Part shown: piece after piece, positions 1 through 15,900 of the stretch
Layout of the letters: each line of letters begins with the position of its first letter
Position numbering within the stretch: the first letter of the stretch is position 1
Origin: Corella eumyota
Lineage: Eukaryota > Chordata > Ascidiacea > Phlebobranchia > Corellidae
Assembly: GCA_963082875.1 (NCBI GenBank)
Contig: OY720103.1
Coordinates: 10,788,001-10,852,000 of the forward strand
Direction: 5' to 3'
Length of the DNA stretch: 64,000 nt
Made by a program: the position numbers and the translations under genes
Notes under the pieces: model-generated
Databases searched by the model: none
Told to the model about the DNA's origin: nothing
Seen by the model: only the letters and a program-made list of their open reading frames with translations

Positions 1-124
1 AAAATGAAAAAGGATTGGTTTTTTTTACAACAGAGTAAAATTTAATAACTATTAGCCTAGCAGAAGTTTTAAGTGGATATCTTTTGTTTAAATGTGGTTA
101 TTGATATAATAATATATAACTTAC

Positions 125-595
125 TTTTATCGGCATGGTAATGCTGAAATTCTTTTACTTTGTCTAAAAATCAGAAGATTTAGGTTAAGCAATTCAAATT
201 TTCTTAGTTAAGACTTTTATTTAATTAAATTTTAAATTAAAGAATTATGTTTAAACTTGATTATCCTGACTACACACTTCAATATTTTTAAATATATCAG
301 CTCAGGATTTAGTTCATGAATAAAACTTTAACTACTCACCTTGTAGATCTTTAACACTTTGTTTCAACTCAGCAATGTCTTCCGAATTACAAGAACATTC
401 CCCAGTTGCTCCCATATCACCCTTCATACCCTTTAAACCCCTTGGACCTGCTTTCCCACGTTTTCCTGAAGGTCCAGCCAGTACTTTGACCGGGACTGTT
501 AAATTCTCAGGACTTGCCTTATAACATACTTGATATTCTTGCGTTACTGCCAAGTTAATTGAGCACAACAAAACAATTACAAATATTGGCTTCAT
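125..595 (-). CDS. Secreted collagen-discoidin protein, copy 1 (5' part only)
   Basis: Tandem copy of the complete gene at 2264-3851. Exon 1 (340-595) encodes a signal peptide (MKPIFVIVLLCSINLAVTQ), a short linker and nine Gly-X-Y triplets starting at GPSGKRGKAG; exon 2 (125-163) encodes the short polar neck DKVKEFQHYHADK. The donor at 334-339 is GTGAGT, phase 1. The discoidin exons should lie left of base 1 and are not visible. Compared with copy 2 the first exon differs by a few residues (for example ENLTVPVK against ENLAVPVR), so the duplication is fairly recent. I chose the ATG at 593-595 because it gives a clean signal peptide; an upstream in-frame ATG near 676 comes from a local repeat. 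Expected role, by analogy with collectin and ficolin architecture: an oligomeric extracellular binding protein. Confidence 0.8.
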
Positions 596-735
596 CTTAA
601 ACAAATATTGGCTTCTTAAACGAAATCTTAAACAAAAATCTTGAACAAAGCTTACAAATATTGGCTTCTTAAACAAAATCTTAAATCTTAAACAAAAATC
701 TTAAACAAAGCTTACAAATATTGGCTTTATCTTAG
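588..735. repeat. Local tandem repeat grown from the start-codon region of copy 1
   Basis: The motif ACAAATATTGGCTT recurs about four times, interleaved with AATCTTAAACAAA-type sequence. The first copy overlaps the signal-peptide codons of copy 1. The matching place upstream of copy 2 (3852 onward) has no such expansion. Confidence 0.7.
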
Positions 736-1839
736 CCAAAGAAATATTTGACCTGAGGCGATTTATTTAAGTATATTGGAAAAATATATTTCAACTCTGT
801 TTGTTTTAAATACAAAACCAAAAAATTTTTAATTTTAAACTTAAAGACTTTAAAGATTTTTGTGGATCTTGTTATTAATAATAAAATGCTCATACGGTTT
901 TTGTTTTAAAATATTATCATCGTTTAACTTCTAAAAGATAAAAGATGATATTTGTTACAATAGTTCTTATGAAAATTGACATTTTTTTGGCTGATATAAA
1001 CATATAAGTCATTCATATACCTTACTAAAAGAAAAGAAAAATGGGAGAATTAATAACATTTGGTGCTTTTAATAACATTTGGTGCTTTATTTATTTAAAA
1101 ATAAATACTGATATTTTAGGTAAATTTTATATATTTAAATATTTGATATTAAAAATTATTTTTTAATTAATAAAAAAATCTGCTATAGAAGAGATTTTCT
1201 TTGACATTTTTACCTATTTAAAAAAAAAATTTAAATATAGCTAGCGATTGCAAAGATATTAACTGAGCAAATAACATCAAAAATATAAAATAAAAATTTT
1301 TTGCTAAAATTCCATCACAAAAGATTAAATCTGATCTAGGATTTTTTGGATTAAAATAATGTTAAAATGGGCATCTTTGTTCTTAATCTCCAAACATAAA
1401 ATAAATAAATCGACATCTTGTTTATTGGAATTTTTAATTAAAAGTTAGTTTATAGTTTATATTTATTCAATAATCTCGTTTTAAAGTGAAAATTAAACTA
1501 CTATTTCCAAGTAAAAACTCGAAAAATGTAATTACTTTTTGATCGTAATCCATTTTTTGTTTGGTATAATAACTTCTAAAGTACTTGATTTTTCTATTTA
1601 CAATATAACTATGATATTTAAACATTAAAACCTTATAATAATGTCACAAAATTTTTTTATTAATATTTACATATAAATTTGTTGTTTAAAATTTTTGATT
1701 TTATATCTTTATAACAAGGTTTAGAAAACTTTGGACAATTGCACATAAACTTACAAATCGTTTTGTTGTTAAAAACTATGGTAAAGACTTTAAATTTATA
1801 AAAATAATGTTATAATGTATATATATATATATTTTTATC
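736..1839. other. AT-rich spacer
   Basis: Spacer between the two collagen-discoidin copies. AT-rich with short A and T runs and a TA microsatellite near 1817-1832. I see no exon with plausible splice signals or similarity. Confidence 0.6.
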
Positions 1840-2107
1840 ACCAATGTGGGAAGATCGAATGCGCGACCTAAACATAGAGTAACATTAGTTCCTCCGACCC
1901 AGTCTCGAGTTGCCTTTAGCAGTTTGGAATATTATTGATTATAATTGCCCAATAATTAAGCTGCTGATTAAGTGCTGGCTTAGCAGGATTTCATACCATT
2001 TATAACGCCTTACTCAAGGGCGCTACAGCATGAGAGAAGTGGGGATTGAACCCACGACCTCAAGTGGTGTAACAAGTGTTCTCAAACACTACACCATGCT
2101 GCCAGTT
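1840..2107 (-). repeat. tRNA-derived SINE, near full length
   Basis: Reference copy for the family in this window, here in reverse. Read on the minus strand: a tRNA-like head with an A-box-like TAGTGTTTGAGAAC region and B-box GGTTCAATCCC, then ATGCTGTAGCGCCCTTGAGTA, a middle part with GCCAGCACTTAATCAGCAGC, then ACTGGGTCGGGGTAAC, then a 3' end CCTTCCCACATC followed by an A-rich tail. It resembles the composite tRNA-type SINE reported from Ciona (Cics-1), recalled from memory. Confidence 0.85.
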
Positions 2108-2263
2108 TACTTTAATCTGTTTTGATTAGTTTCTTTGGTAGGACAAGGACACTAATTTGATTACAATTTTTTTATTTTCACCAAGCTTTACAACATAATG
2201 TAATAACACAATTTATATATACAAAAAACTTCATGTTATTTTAAGAATCATGTTATTCATTAT

Positions 2264-3851
2264 TTAGCAAGTAAGAAACTCTAGCCTAGCAGTTGCCCAT
2301 CCGTTGTAAGTGTGAATGACTAATCTCACATATTGAGCAAATATAGGCTCAGGGAAATTGTTAAACTTGTAGTTGGTAGTATCTGTGTTGCCTTGAAATA
2401 TCTGCAAAAAATTTAAATAGTTAGACCCTTGAATTGTTTAAACAATTTAAATAGTAAGTGTGGTATACCGGTTATAGCATTGGTGAAGTATTTATTTACA
2501 AACTGACAGAGTGGTATAGTGGTAAGAACACTTGCTACACCACACATGAGGTCATTGGTTCGTTCCCCACTGTTTTCATGCTGTAGCATCCTTCAGTAAG
2601 GCGCTATAAACGATATAAACTCCTGCTGAGCCAGCACTTATTCTGCAGCATAATTATTTGACAGCTATAATCTATGATATCCCAAACTGCCACAGGCAAC
2701 TCGAGACTGGGTTGGAGTAAACATTCTTTTACTTACCATGTCTTCGTTGTTTTCTTGAATAAATTCCATGCTTGCTGTTGAGTTTCCATAAGATATCTTG
2801 TAACTTGTGATCCACTGATCAAAAGTACGTGGTTGGCGTCCTTGTGTGACAATTCCCTTTAACAAGGTTGGTGTACCAAGGTCAACCTGTATCCATTGCC
2901 CAGGACTATCTACATTTAAACAACAACTCAATTATTAACCAGAATATTATCAAATTTATGTAAAATAAAAGAAACAACCCAGATCCAACTAGAAATACAA
3001 TTTTTTCTACAGTGACCAACTTACTATCACCAGTTGCCCATGCACCAATGTGACCATTTGCAGGGTGGTTATCAAGTCTTCCATGTTGAGGATGGTGAAT
3101 GTAAACGTTATATTGTCCAGCCAATAAAGTTGAAGCTGTTATGGAACTGTCCGGTATTCGACCATTTTTCATTCCTACCCCACACTGCGAGACTGTTTGT
3201 AATATAATTTAAGTACAAAAAAATGGAAAACTACAAAATAGTGGAAAAAGGGATTAGATTCTTTTTACAACAGAGTATATAGAGATGACTTCTTAATTAA
3301 GAACTGGCCTAGCAGAAGTTTTAATGGATATCTTTTGTTTATATATGGTTGTTGAAATAATAATATATATATAACTTACTTTTATCGGCATGGTAATGCT
3401 GAAATTCTTTTACTTTGTCTAAAAATCAGAAGATTTAGGTTAAGCAATTCAAATTTTCTTAGTTCAGACTTTTATTTAATTAAATTCTAAATTAAAGAAT
3501 TATGTTTAAACTTGATTATCCTGACTACACACTTTAAAATTTCTAAATATATCAGCTCAGGGTTTAGTTGATGAATTAAAATTTTAACTACTCACCTTGT
3601 AGATCTTTAACACTTTGTTTCAACTCAGCAATGTCTTCCAAATTACAAGAACATTCCCCAGTTGCTCCCATATCACCCTTCACACCCTTTAAACCCCTCG
3701 GACCCGCCTTCCCACGTTTTCCTGAAGGTCCAGCCAGTACTCTGACCGGGACTGCTAAATTCTCAGGACTTGCCTTATAACATACTTGATATTCTTGCGT
3801 TACTGCCAAGTTAATTGAACACAACAAAACAATTACAAATATTGGCTTCAT
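2264..3851 (-). CDS. Secreted collagen-discoidin (F5/8 type C) protein, copy 2, complete
   Basis: Five exons, 3596-3851, 3380-3418, 3025-3192, 2737-2909 and 2264-2401, all GT-AG and in phase, giving about 257 residues. Order: signal peptide (about 1-19), nine Gly-X-Y triplets (about 46-72), a short possibly helical neck (IAELKQSVKDLQGDKVKEF), then one F5/8 type C domain from CGVGMKNGRIPDSSITAS to ARLEFLTC. The opening Cys, the PDSSITAS motif, PGQWIQVDLG and the closing Cys before the stop are hallmarks of the discoidin fold. Families with this fold bind glycans, phospholipids or other ligands at the cell surface; the collagen part would make trimers. Function is inferred from architecture only. 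A SINE sits in the last intron, ending about 20 bp from the exon 4 donor. Confidence 0.9.
2500..2718 (+). repeat. tRNA-derived SINE, 3' truncated, in the last intron of copy 2
   Basis: Head GAGTGGTATAGTGGTAAGAA, tRNA-like B box, GCTGAGCCAGCACTTA and ends at ACTGGGTTGGAGTAA, about 20 bases from the exon 4 donor. Confidence 0.8.
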
Positions 3852-5086
3852 CTTAAAGTTAGCCTAAGCTGTTGTATAAAATAATTATTATATATCACAT
3901 TTTCTTTACATATCTACATTATGCCGTAATATTATTAAATTAAGTTTAGAATAGCTTCTTGTTTATTTGTAGGTTTGAAGATATCCTTAAGTCTGATGTA
4001 AATTTATTAATAAAGTTTATAACAGATTTGTTTTAAGATTATTTTTGCCAATTGTACAGCAGTGTAACTTCTGCATAACAAAAAACTTCTGCATTACCTA
4101 AAAATGTAAACATGAAGTTAAAAATATCTTAAAATTGTTTTTCTGTAATTTAATATCTTTGGGGTTTACGGCTCACTGCTTGACTGAAAATTAGATTAAA
4201 AAAAGCAAAATTGTTGTTTAAAATTCTAAAACACAATTTAACAATTTTATATTAACTTCATTTTTTTATTTTTATTATTAAAAATTAATAAACAATTAAT
4301 AAATTTATTATTAAAATTGTTAAAATTAATAATAAAAATTGTTCAATTTATTATTAAACAATTATTGAATTGAATTTTAGTGCAGTAGTGCCCTTCAAAT
4401 ATATATACAGTGATAGTGATAAAAGCTAAAAATGTTAGCGATTTGTTCGAAAAAAATTAAACTTTAGACTAGCAAGACTGCATGATACAGTAGGTCATAT
4501 AATGCACACCAAAAGCACCATTCAGTCTACTTAAAAAAATAACTCTAATTTTTATCAGTAACAACATAATATATGTAAGACTTTAAATGTGTTTTAATTT
4601 GTAAAGTACTGTATGGGGGCAGTTGTTCTTAATTGTTATATTTTTAAATAAAAATAACTTATTTTGAAAAATTAAATTACAATATAAGTACAAAATTATA
4701 GTCTGATTTTACAGTTAAAAATGTTTATTGAAATTGTTGTGGTTTTTAAATTTAAAAGTATTGGTATTTAAAGCATGGTTAAAGCGCCAGGGTTCTCGTA
4801 AATGTTATCACTTTGAACCGATAAACTTTCCTTTTCAGCTTCATTTGAAGCTTTTTTGCTGCAAAAACACAAATATTACTATCAATATTATGTCATTAAA
4901 GTGTGGGTTATATATATTCTCCTAATTCGAAAGCACTTCGTTATCAAACTCTTTATTTCATGTAAAGTTATTCCTTATTATAACAAAATGTAATTTGGAG
5001 TATGTAAAAATTGGTGCTCTTTTTAATAAAAAGCCCAAAAAACATAAATTTTCATTCGTTATATCAGTTTTTGTTTAACATTCACC
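3852..5086. other. AT-rich spacer
   Basis: Region between the collagen-discoidin gene and the collectrin-like gene. Rich in AATTAATAAAATTG-type simple sequence around 4250-4375. A short plus-strand open frame at 4728-4925 has no splice context or family likeness. No gene seen. Confidence 0.6.
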
Positions 5087-5371
5087 GACAACGTGGTGTA
5101 GTGGTAAGAACACTTGCTACACCACACATGAGGTCTTGGGTTCAATCCCTACTGCTCTTATGCTGTAGTGCCCGTGAAAAGGCGCTATAAACGGTATGAA
5201 CTTTTGCTAAGCCAGCACTTAATCAGCAGCATAATTATTGGGCAATTATAATCTATAATATCTTAAACTGCTACAGGCAACTTGAGACTGGGTCGGGGTA
5301 ACAGTTGTTACTTTATGTTTAAGTTGCGCATTTGATCTTCCCACATCGAGGATAAATTCATATACAAAAAA
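5087..5371 (+). repeat. tRNA-derived SINE, near full length
   Basis: Head ACGTGGTGTAGTGGTAAGAA, B box GGTTCAATCCC, 3' end CTTCCCACATCGAGGATAAA followed by an A-rich tail. Its tail lies about 20 bases beyond the collectrin-like stop codon, so it may form part of that gene's 3' UTR. Confidence 0.85.
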
Positions 5372-5391
5372 AACATATCAAATTAATAATG

Positions 5392-7430
5392 TTACCTTTG
5401 ATAAACTGTGTATCCAATAATAGCCACAGCTGTGAGGACAATTAACACAAAGAACACAATAAACGGGATCAACCATGTGGGAAAATCAGGGACTACTTCT
5501 GGGGTCAAAGTAGGGGGAATTCCCTCCACTACCAGGGTGTCGTCAGTTAAGACTAGTGCGCCGTTAAATCTTGGCTTTGATTCTCTAAAATAATGACGGC
5601 ATTGTCAATTTAAAATCTTGATATAAAAAAAATCGAAAGATATTTAAAAAACACAAAATTAACTTAAAAAAATGCCAGCAAATTTGAGATATTAAGTAAG
5701 TGTTAATTGTGTTACCCTTACCCAATCTCGAGTTAAATTAGGCAGTTGAGAATACTGATAAATATAAATACCCAATCAATTCTCTACTGATTGGTTTTTA
5801 GCTTAAAAGGGGTTATTACAGTTCTCAGCACTTCAGTCAAGGGCACAATATGGGAAGCAGTGGGGATTAAACCCAGGACTTCATGTAATGCACCCCATAA
5901 TGTTACTGTTATTCACTTTAACAGGACATTTTGTTAATCATTTTTAAACTAACTTGATTGCATCCTGTAATAACATTTCGTCAGAATCCGCGATTGAAAC
6001 ACACATCGCAAATCTATTAGTAACATTTGAGATTTCGACGTCAACTGTACTGCAATGATATTATTAAATATTAGTTTGTTATCTTAATAGTATGGTATAA
6101 AATGCTATATTACTTTACTATAGATATGGAAATAAAAATCCTACAGACTGTTTCTACTCGATTTAGATGAACAGGGCTTAAAAGCACATATAAATAATTT
6201 TAGCTTGTGAATTATAATTTTTACAGAACATTTATACTTTATTTGCACTAAAAAAAGTAGTGTTTAATTAGTTAAGTACTTTGCATAACTTAAATACTTA
6301 CTCAATAGTCATATAGTTATCATATGTTGCAGAAGTGCATCTTCCATTTTGGTCAGAAGCGCAGTATACACGCAGAGAATATGCCAGCATTCCTTTAAAC
6401 AAATACTGTTCGTTCACATCAAACTGAAAAAGAAATAAAAAAGGTTAAATGCAAGTGATTAATTTTCTAACAAAAAGTAAAAGCTTTAATTATTTTGTTT
6501 TTTAGCAACTTTTTAAATTTTTATTTTTTACTACAGAAAATTCGTCTACCTTTTTTGGGTCTGGAATTTTGACTGTTACTTTAACCTGGTTACCAGTGCA
6601 TTCAAGTGACATCACTAAAAATATAAACACATCATTAGTCATTATTTTGTAAGTAACAATTTACATTTTATTTTTAATGTTTGTAGAACACAAAACCCTT
6701 ACCGTGGTTTAACTTTTGTTACCCTAATCTAGAATGTTATTATGTTGATTGTATTGGCATTAGCCTGCTAAAGAGCTTTTTTAACCAAAAGATTGTATAT
6801 ATACTGCAATCTTAAAAAATGCAATTTGCTTAAGCAAGGTAATGCAACCTGGCAGCGTGGTGTAGTGGTAAGAACACTTGCTGCACCACACATAAGGTCG
6901 TGGGTTCAATCCCCACTGCTCTCATGCTGTGGCGCCCTTGAGTAAGGCGCTATAAACGGTATAAACTTCTGCTGAGCCAGCACTTAATCAGCAGCATAGT
7001 TAACAGGACAATTATAATCTTAAACTGCCACAGGCAACTCAAGACTGGGTCGAGGTAACAAATGTTACTCTATGTTTAAGTCGCACATTCAACCTTCCCA
7101 CATCGAGGAAAAAAAAATTTTTTTTTTTTTAAAAATGAACAAAAAAAACAAAGCCTTAAACCATTTGTGCATACTCTATAATTTGTTTAAAATGGGTATA
7201 GATAATAAATACAGTTTTAAAGTTAGTTTTTACAATAAAATATTACTGATTATTTGTGCATTACCAATATTTTAAATATTAAAAACGTAGGAGACTATAA
7301 ATACAAAGTACACTGTAAATAAATCACAGTTAGAAAATTAAGACTCAAAATATGTTTTAAAATTTATTAACTTACCCATTCCTACTGGCAACAACAATAG
7401 TAATCCCAATATGTATTTTAACTCCAACAT
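5392..7430 (-). CDS. Collectrin-like type I membrane protein
   Basis: Five exons, 7376-7430, 6550-6614, 6302-6423, 5954-6049 and 5392-5584, join in phase with GT-AG borders to give 176 residues (human collectrin has 222). Order: signal peptide (MLELKYILGLLLLLPVG), ectodomain, one membrane span (WLIPFIVFFVLIVLTAVAII) and a very short tail GYTVYQR. Family matches, from memory of human collectrin and the ACE2 C-terminus: FDVNEQYLFKGMLAYSLR against WDTNEEYLFKAMVAFSMR; EISNVTNRFAMCV against the CNVTQRVSFWF segment; NGALVLTDDTLVVEGIPPTL against NNAFFLNDQTLEFLKIPSTL. In vertebrates collectrin is a partner of amino-acid transporters in kidney and gut; that role here is inference. There is no peptidase domain, so it is a free-standing collectrin, not ACE2. 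SINE copies sit in two introns and just downstream. Confidence 0.85.
5712..5935 (-). repeat. Degenerate SINE copy
   Basis: Reverse-oriented and diverged: CCCAATCTCGAGTT, CTCTACTGATTGG, then AGCAGTGGGGATTAAACCCA (tRNA-like B-box complement). Lies in the last intron of the collectrin-like gene. Confidence 0.65.
6848..7115 (+). repeat. tRNA-derived SINE, near full length
   Basis: Head GGCAGCGTGGTGTAGTGGTA, B box GGTTCAATCCC, 3' end CTTCCCACATCGAGG followed by A and T runs. In the first intron of the collectrin-like gene. Confidence 0.85.
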
Positions 7431-8449
7431 AGTTTTGTGTTTTATCAGTTTTGAGGTTTAAAAATCAATCTAAAAAGTGCTTATTATGTTTACTTTAATT
7501 TAAGTTTAGACTTAATCTAAAAACAACAAAAATATACATTTCAAACTTGTTCAAAATTTATATCTGCTATTAGTTTAAAACTTCACTTAATTTACAATAA
7601 ACTGAACTTAGTTTTAAATAAGGTAGAAGTATTGCTTAACCCAATAACCAAACCTGATAATAATATTTCTGGAAATTTTTCCACTGTTAGCACTAAACTC
7701 ACTAAGTCAATATTGGCTTTTACTTGTCATAGCTTTATATAAAAGACTGCGTCCTTATTTACTAAAGGTTAAATATTAATTTGGTTCCTTTATATAAATG
7801 AATTAGAGTTCCAACTAAAGCTATTCTTATCAATTTGTGACAATGCATTTTAATTTATTTTATTAAAAAACGCTGTTAAGGCGATATTTACTAATTGATA
7901 AAAGCTTTATAATAAACTTACTTAGGTTTTTATTACTTAAATTTTTAGAAATTGTGACACTTTTCTTGTTAATAGGTCCAGAGTTCGATTCCCTGTTAAG
8001 AATATGTTTTACTATAATTGTAATTGTGTAAAAACATGTCATTAATAATTAATCATTTACATTCTAATAAAAAACAAGTCTATTAACATTAATAGCTTCG
8101 AAAAACAACCTAAAACTAAATGTTAAACAACTTAATGACCAATAAAAGTTGTATAAAATATTTTATTTTTAGTATCTTGATAAAACTACTGTTTTTTAAC
8201 ACAGATAAAATACTTTAGATTTTGTTAAAATCATTTTATTAAATTAGTTGATCCAAAAAGTAGGCAAAAAAACACAAATTTAAAAATAATATGACTTTAA
8301 TTCAAATATTTAAAAAAAGGTCTTTTTTAAAAGAACTATTTATATTCTTATGTTAAAATTATATTATTTCATTTTTTAATAAAGGAAATTTGAACTAGGC
8401 ACCATTTAAACTAACTATATAAAATTGTTAATGCCTTCAGCAAGTTTAA
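7431..8449. other. Shared upstream and downstream spacer
   Basis: Between the collectrin-like start and the DUS2 stop. A lone GAGTTCGATTCCCTG near 7981 looks like a tRNA B box but has no tRNA around it. Nothing else seen. Confidence 0.55.
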
Positions 8450-12971
<4,522 letters not shown>

Positions 12972-15900
12972 ATGAAACGGTGTTTTATAAAATACGGCAA
13001 TTTTCTTGAAGCGCAAGGGAGGCGAACTTTTAAAGCAAACATAAGGTCTATTTGTTTAACGCTAACAAATTATAATTCAAGCTGCGCTAGCATTTTTAAG
13101 TTAAATAAAAGTGCCACGAGTTTTTTTCACCTAAACCTTACAAGAAATCAAAGTAGTTTTAAGATGGAGGGATTTATCACCGATAAAGCTTTCATTAATG
13201 GCCAGCTGAAAGCAACTAAAAATACTTTTCCAGTTTATAATCCCTATACTGGAAAGGTTTTGGGAAATGCTGCAAATTGTGATAAACAAGATGCTTTAGA
13301 AGCTGTGGATGTTGCTAAAGAGGCTTTTAAGACATGGAAGAACACTTCAGCTAAGGTAAAAGTTTGTTTGATTTTTAAAACAAGTTATTTTGTAAATTTT
13401 GTTTTTTATTGAAAATATTTGTAAAACTGTTTGTTTTTTAATTTGTTATTAATTTAAGAACAATTAAAATAGGATAAAAAATTTTATTGATAATTTATGT
13501 ATGTGTACTTAGCAACAGAAATGTGTGATGTAGGTTTGTTTTTTTTTGCTTTCTTATTGCTAACCTTATGGTGTATTAAACTCAGTTAAATAAAGTAAAG
13601 TAGACATTTTTAAATAAGTGAATATGGTTTATATAATATAATTGTTAAACCTTTTATATTATAGGAGCGATCAGCAATTTTAAAGAAATGGTTTGAATTA
13701 ATGTTGGAAAACAAAACTGCATTAGCTGAACTTTTAACTTCAGAAAATGTGAGTTTAAATTATTGCTGAATTACTTTTACCTCATAACAGTTTTATTTAT
13801 ACATGCATATAGTTTATATACATATTTTAAAACTAATAATTTATTGACTGAGTACCATAAGTTAAACCTAAACACTTGTACTTTTCATACTTGACAGTTG
13901 TCGAACACCCTCATACATTTCTTGCTAATTTTTTTTTATACCTTACAGTCCTCGTTAATCACTAAATCTCTCTCATATTTTGCAGTCCTAAGTTTTTCCT
14001 AAAACCATCAACTTTAAGTGATCCTATAATTTTAACTTTATTAAAAAATAAACAAACTTAATAAAATATGTTAAATACTTGTATGATATTTAAGCCACAA
14101 TTTGCACTATACTAATTTTAAAATCAATTGTAAATCCTATTTAAATGCATAAATATAATTTTGATTTTAGGGTAAACCAATCAACGAGTCCTTGGGTGAG
14201 ATTGGTTATGCCGCAGGTTTTGCTGAATGGTGTGCAGAGGAAGCTAGAAGAAGTTATGGAATCACAATTCCATCCCCACATCCAAATAAAAGACTTATGT
14301 CAGTTAAACAACCTATTGGTGTGGCAGGGATGATAACACCAGTAAGTTTTAATATTTTTAGAAATATCTGTTTAACAAAGAAGTTGTTTTTTTATGGACA
14401 GATTTATTAAAATTTTGATATGGTTTTAGTACATGAGGTGTTGGGTTCAATTCTTAGTGCTTTTATGCTGTAGGTCCCTTGATTTAGGTGTTATAAATGA
14501 TTTAAACTTTTGCTAAGCCAAAATTAATCAGCAGTTTAAATATCGGACTATTTTAATTAATAATATTCCAAACTGGCAAAGTCAACTTGAGCCTGGGTTG
14601 GGGTAACAAATGTTACTCTATGTTTAAAACAACCCATTGAGGATAAATAAATACAAAAAACTTTTATTTTAGTGGAACTTTCCAAGTGCTATGATAACAA
14701 GAAAAGCATGTGCAGCAATTGCAGCAGGTTGTACTGTTGTGTTAAAACCATCAGAAGATACTCCTTACTCTGCTATGGCTCTTGCTATGGTATGTCTTTA
14801 AAACATAAGTTAATCAGAAGTTTAATAACACATATTTGTTTTGTGATGACTTGAAACCAGTTTTTAGTTTTCACGTGTTGTGTTTGATATCTTAATATAA
14901 CAAAGCTTTTGTGGGCGATATATGTATTTTTATATTAATCTTATTCTAAAGGCTTTTAAAAAAAAGCTACAGTTTCTGGTACCCTGGTAAATAATTGCTG
15001 GTAAATATTAGTTCCTCATGCTGTAGCATCCTTGAGTAAGGCGCTATAAATGGTGTGAACTCTTGCTGAGCCACCACTTAATCAGCTCCTTAATTACCGG
15101 GCAATTTTATTCTATATAATATCCCAAACTGCCACAGGCAACTTGAGACTGGGTCGGGGTAACTGATGTTACTCTATGTTTAGGATGCGCATTCGACCTT
15201 CCCACATCAAGGATAAAGATATATACAAAAAAAACTAGCACTAGAAAAAAATGTTTTTAAATCAATTCAATTTTTAAAGTATTTTTGGGTCCTGTGTTAT
15301 TGAAAACAAACTTTAAAATCTTTATCTTTTTTGTATCCAGATATCAAAGCAGGCTGGGCTCCCAGCAGGAGTTCTTAATATTGTTCCCTGTTCAAGGGAG
15401 AACACACAAGAGGTTGGAGAAGTTATCTCTACTCATCCGGATGTTGCAGCTCTTTCTTTCACTGGATCAACTGCTACTGGAAAAGTAATTTTGTTAATTT
15501 TTTCAAATATTTATTAAATAGATTGTCATTGAGTTAGGTAATATTTCTTGGCAATAAGACTTGTATAAACTAACATTAGAACAGTAGGTGGCAATTTATA
15601 GTGTAATACATTATTTCAAGTTATTTTAATTGAAATTATATATAAAGTATTGTACATATTCGTTAACATTTTTTTGTTTTTAACCTATTTACTTTACTAT
15701 ATATATAGTTGCTGTTGAGACAAGCTGCAAGTACAGTTAAGAAAGTTTCTTTAGAACTGGGAGGACTTGCTCCATTTATCGTGTTCAACTCTGCAGATGT
15801 AGATAAAGCCACAACTGGGGCAATGGGATGCAAGTTTAGGTATATGGGTCAGGTGGGTAACTAATATTATATTGTAATGTTTTATTCTTAATTAGTCTTT

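Noticed and set aside
596-676. Extended N-terminus for collagen-discoidin copy 1 starting near 676
   Set aside because: Created by a local repeat of the start region; copy 2 lacks it, and the inner ATG gives a proper signal peptide.
4728-4925. 65-codon plus-strand open frame
   Set aside because: AT-rich spacer, no splice context, no recognisable protein.
5092-5165. tRNA gene in the SINE heads (here and at other SINE copies)
   Set aside because: A-box and B-box-like motifs are present, but the sequence does not fold into a full cloverleaf and is always followed by the same SINE body.
7970-8010. Isolated GAGTTCGATTCCC that resembles a tRNA B box
   Set aside because: No A box or pairing arms around it.
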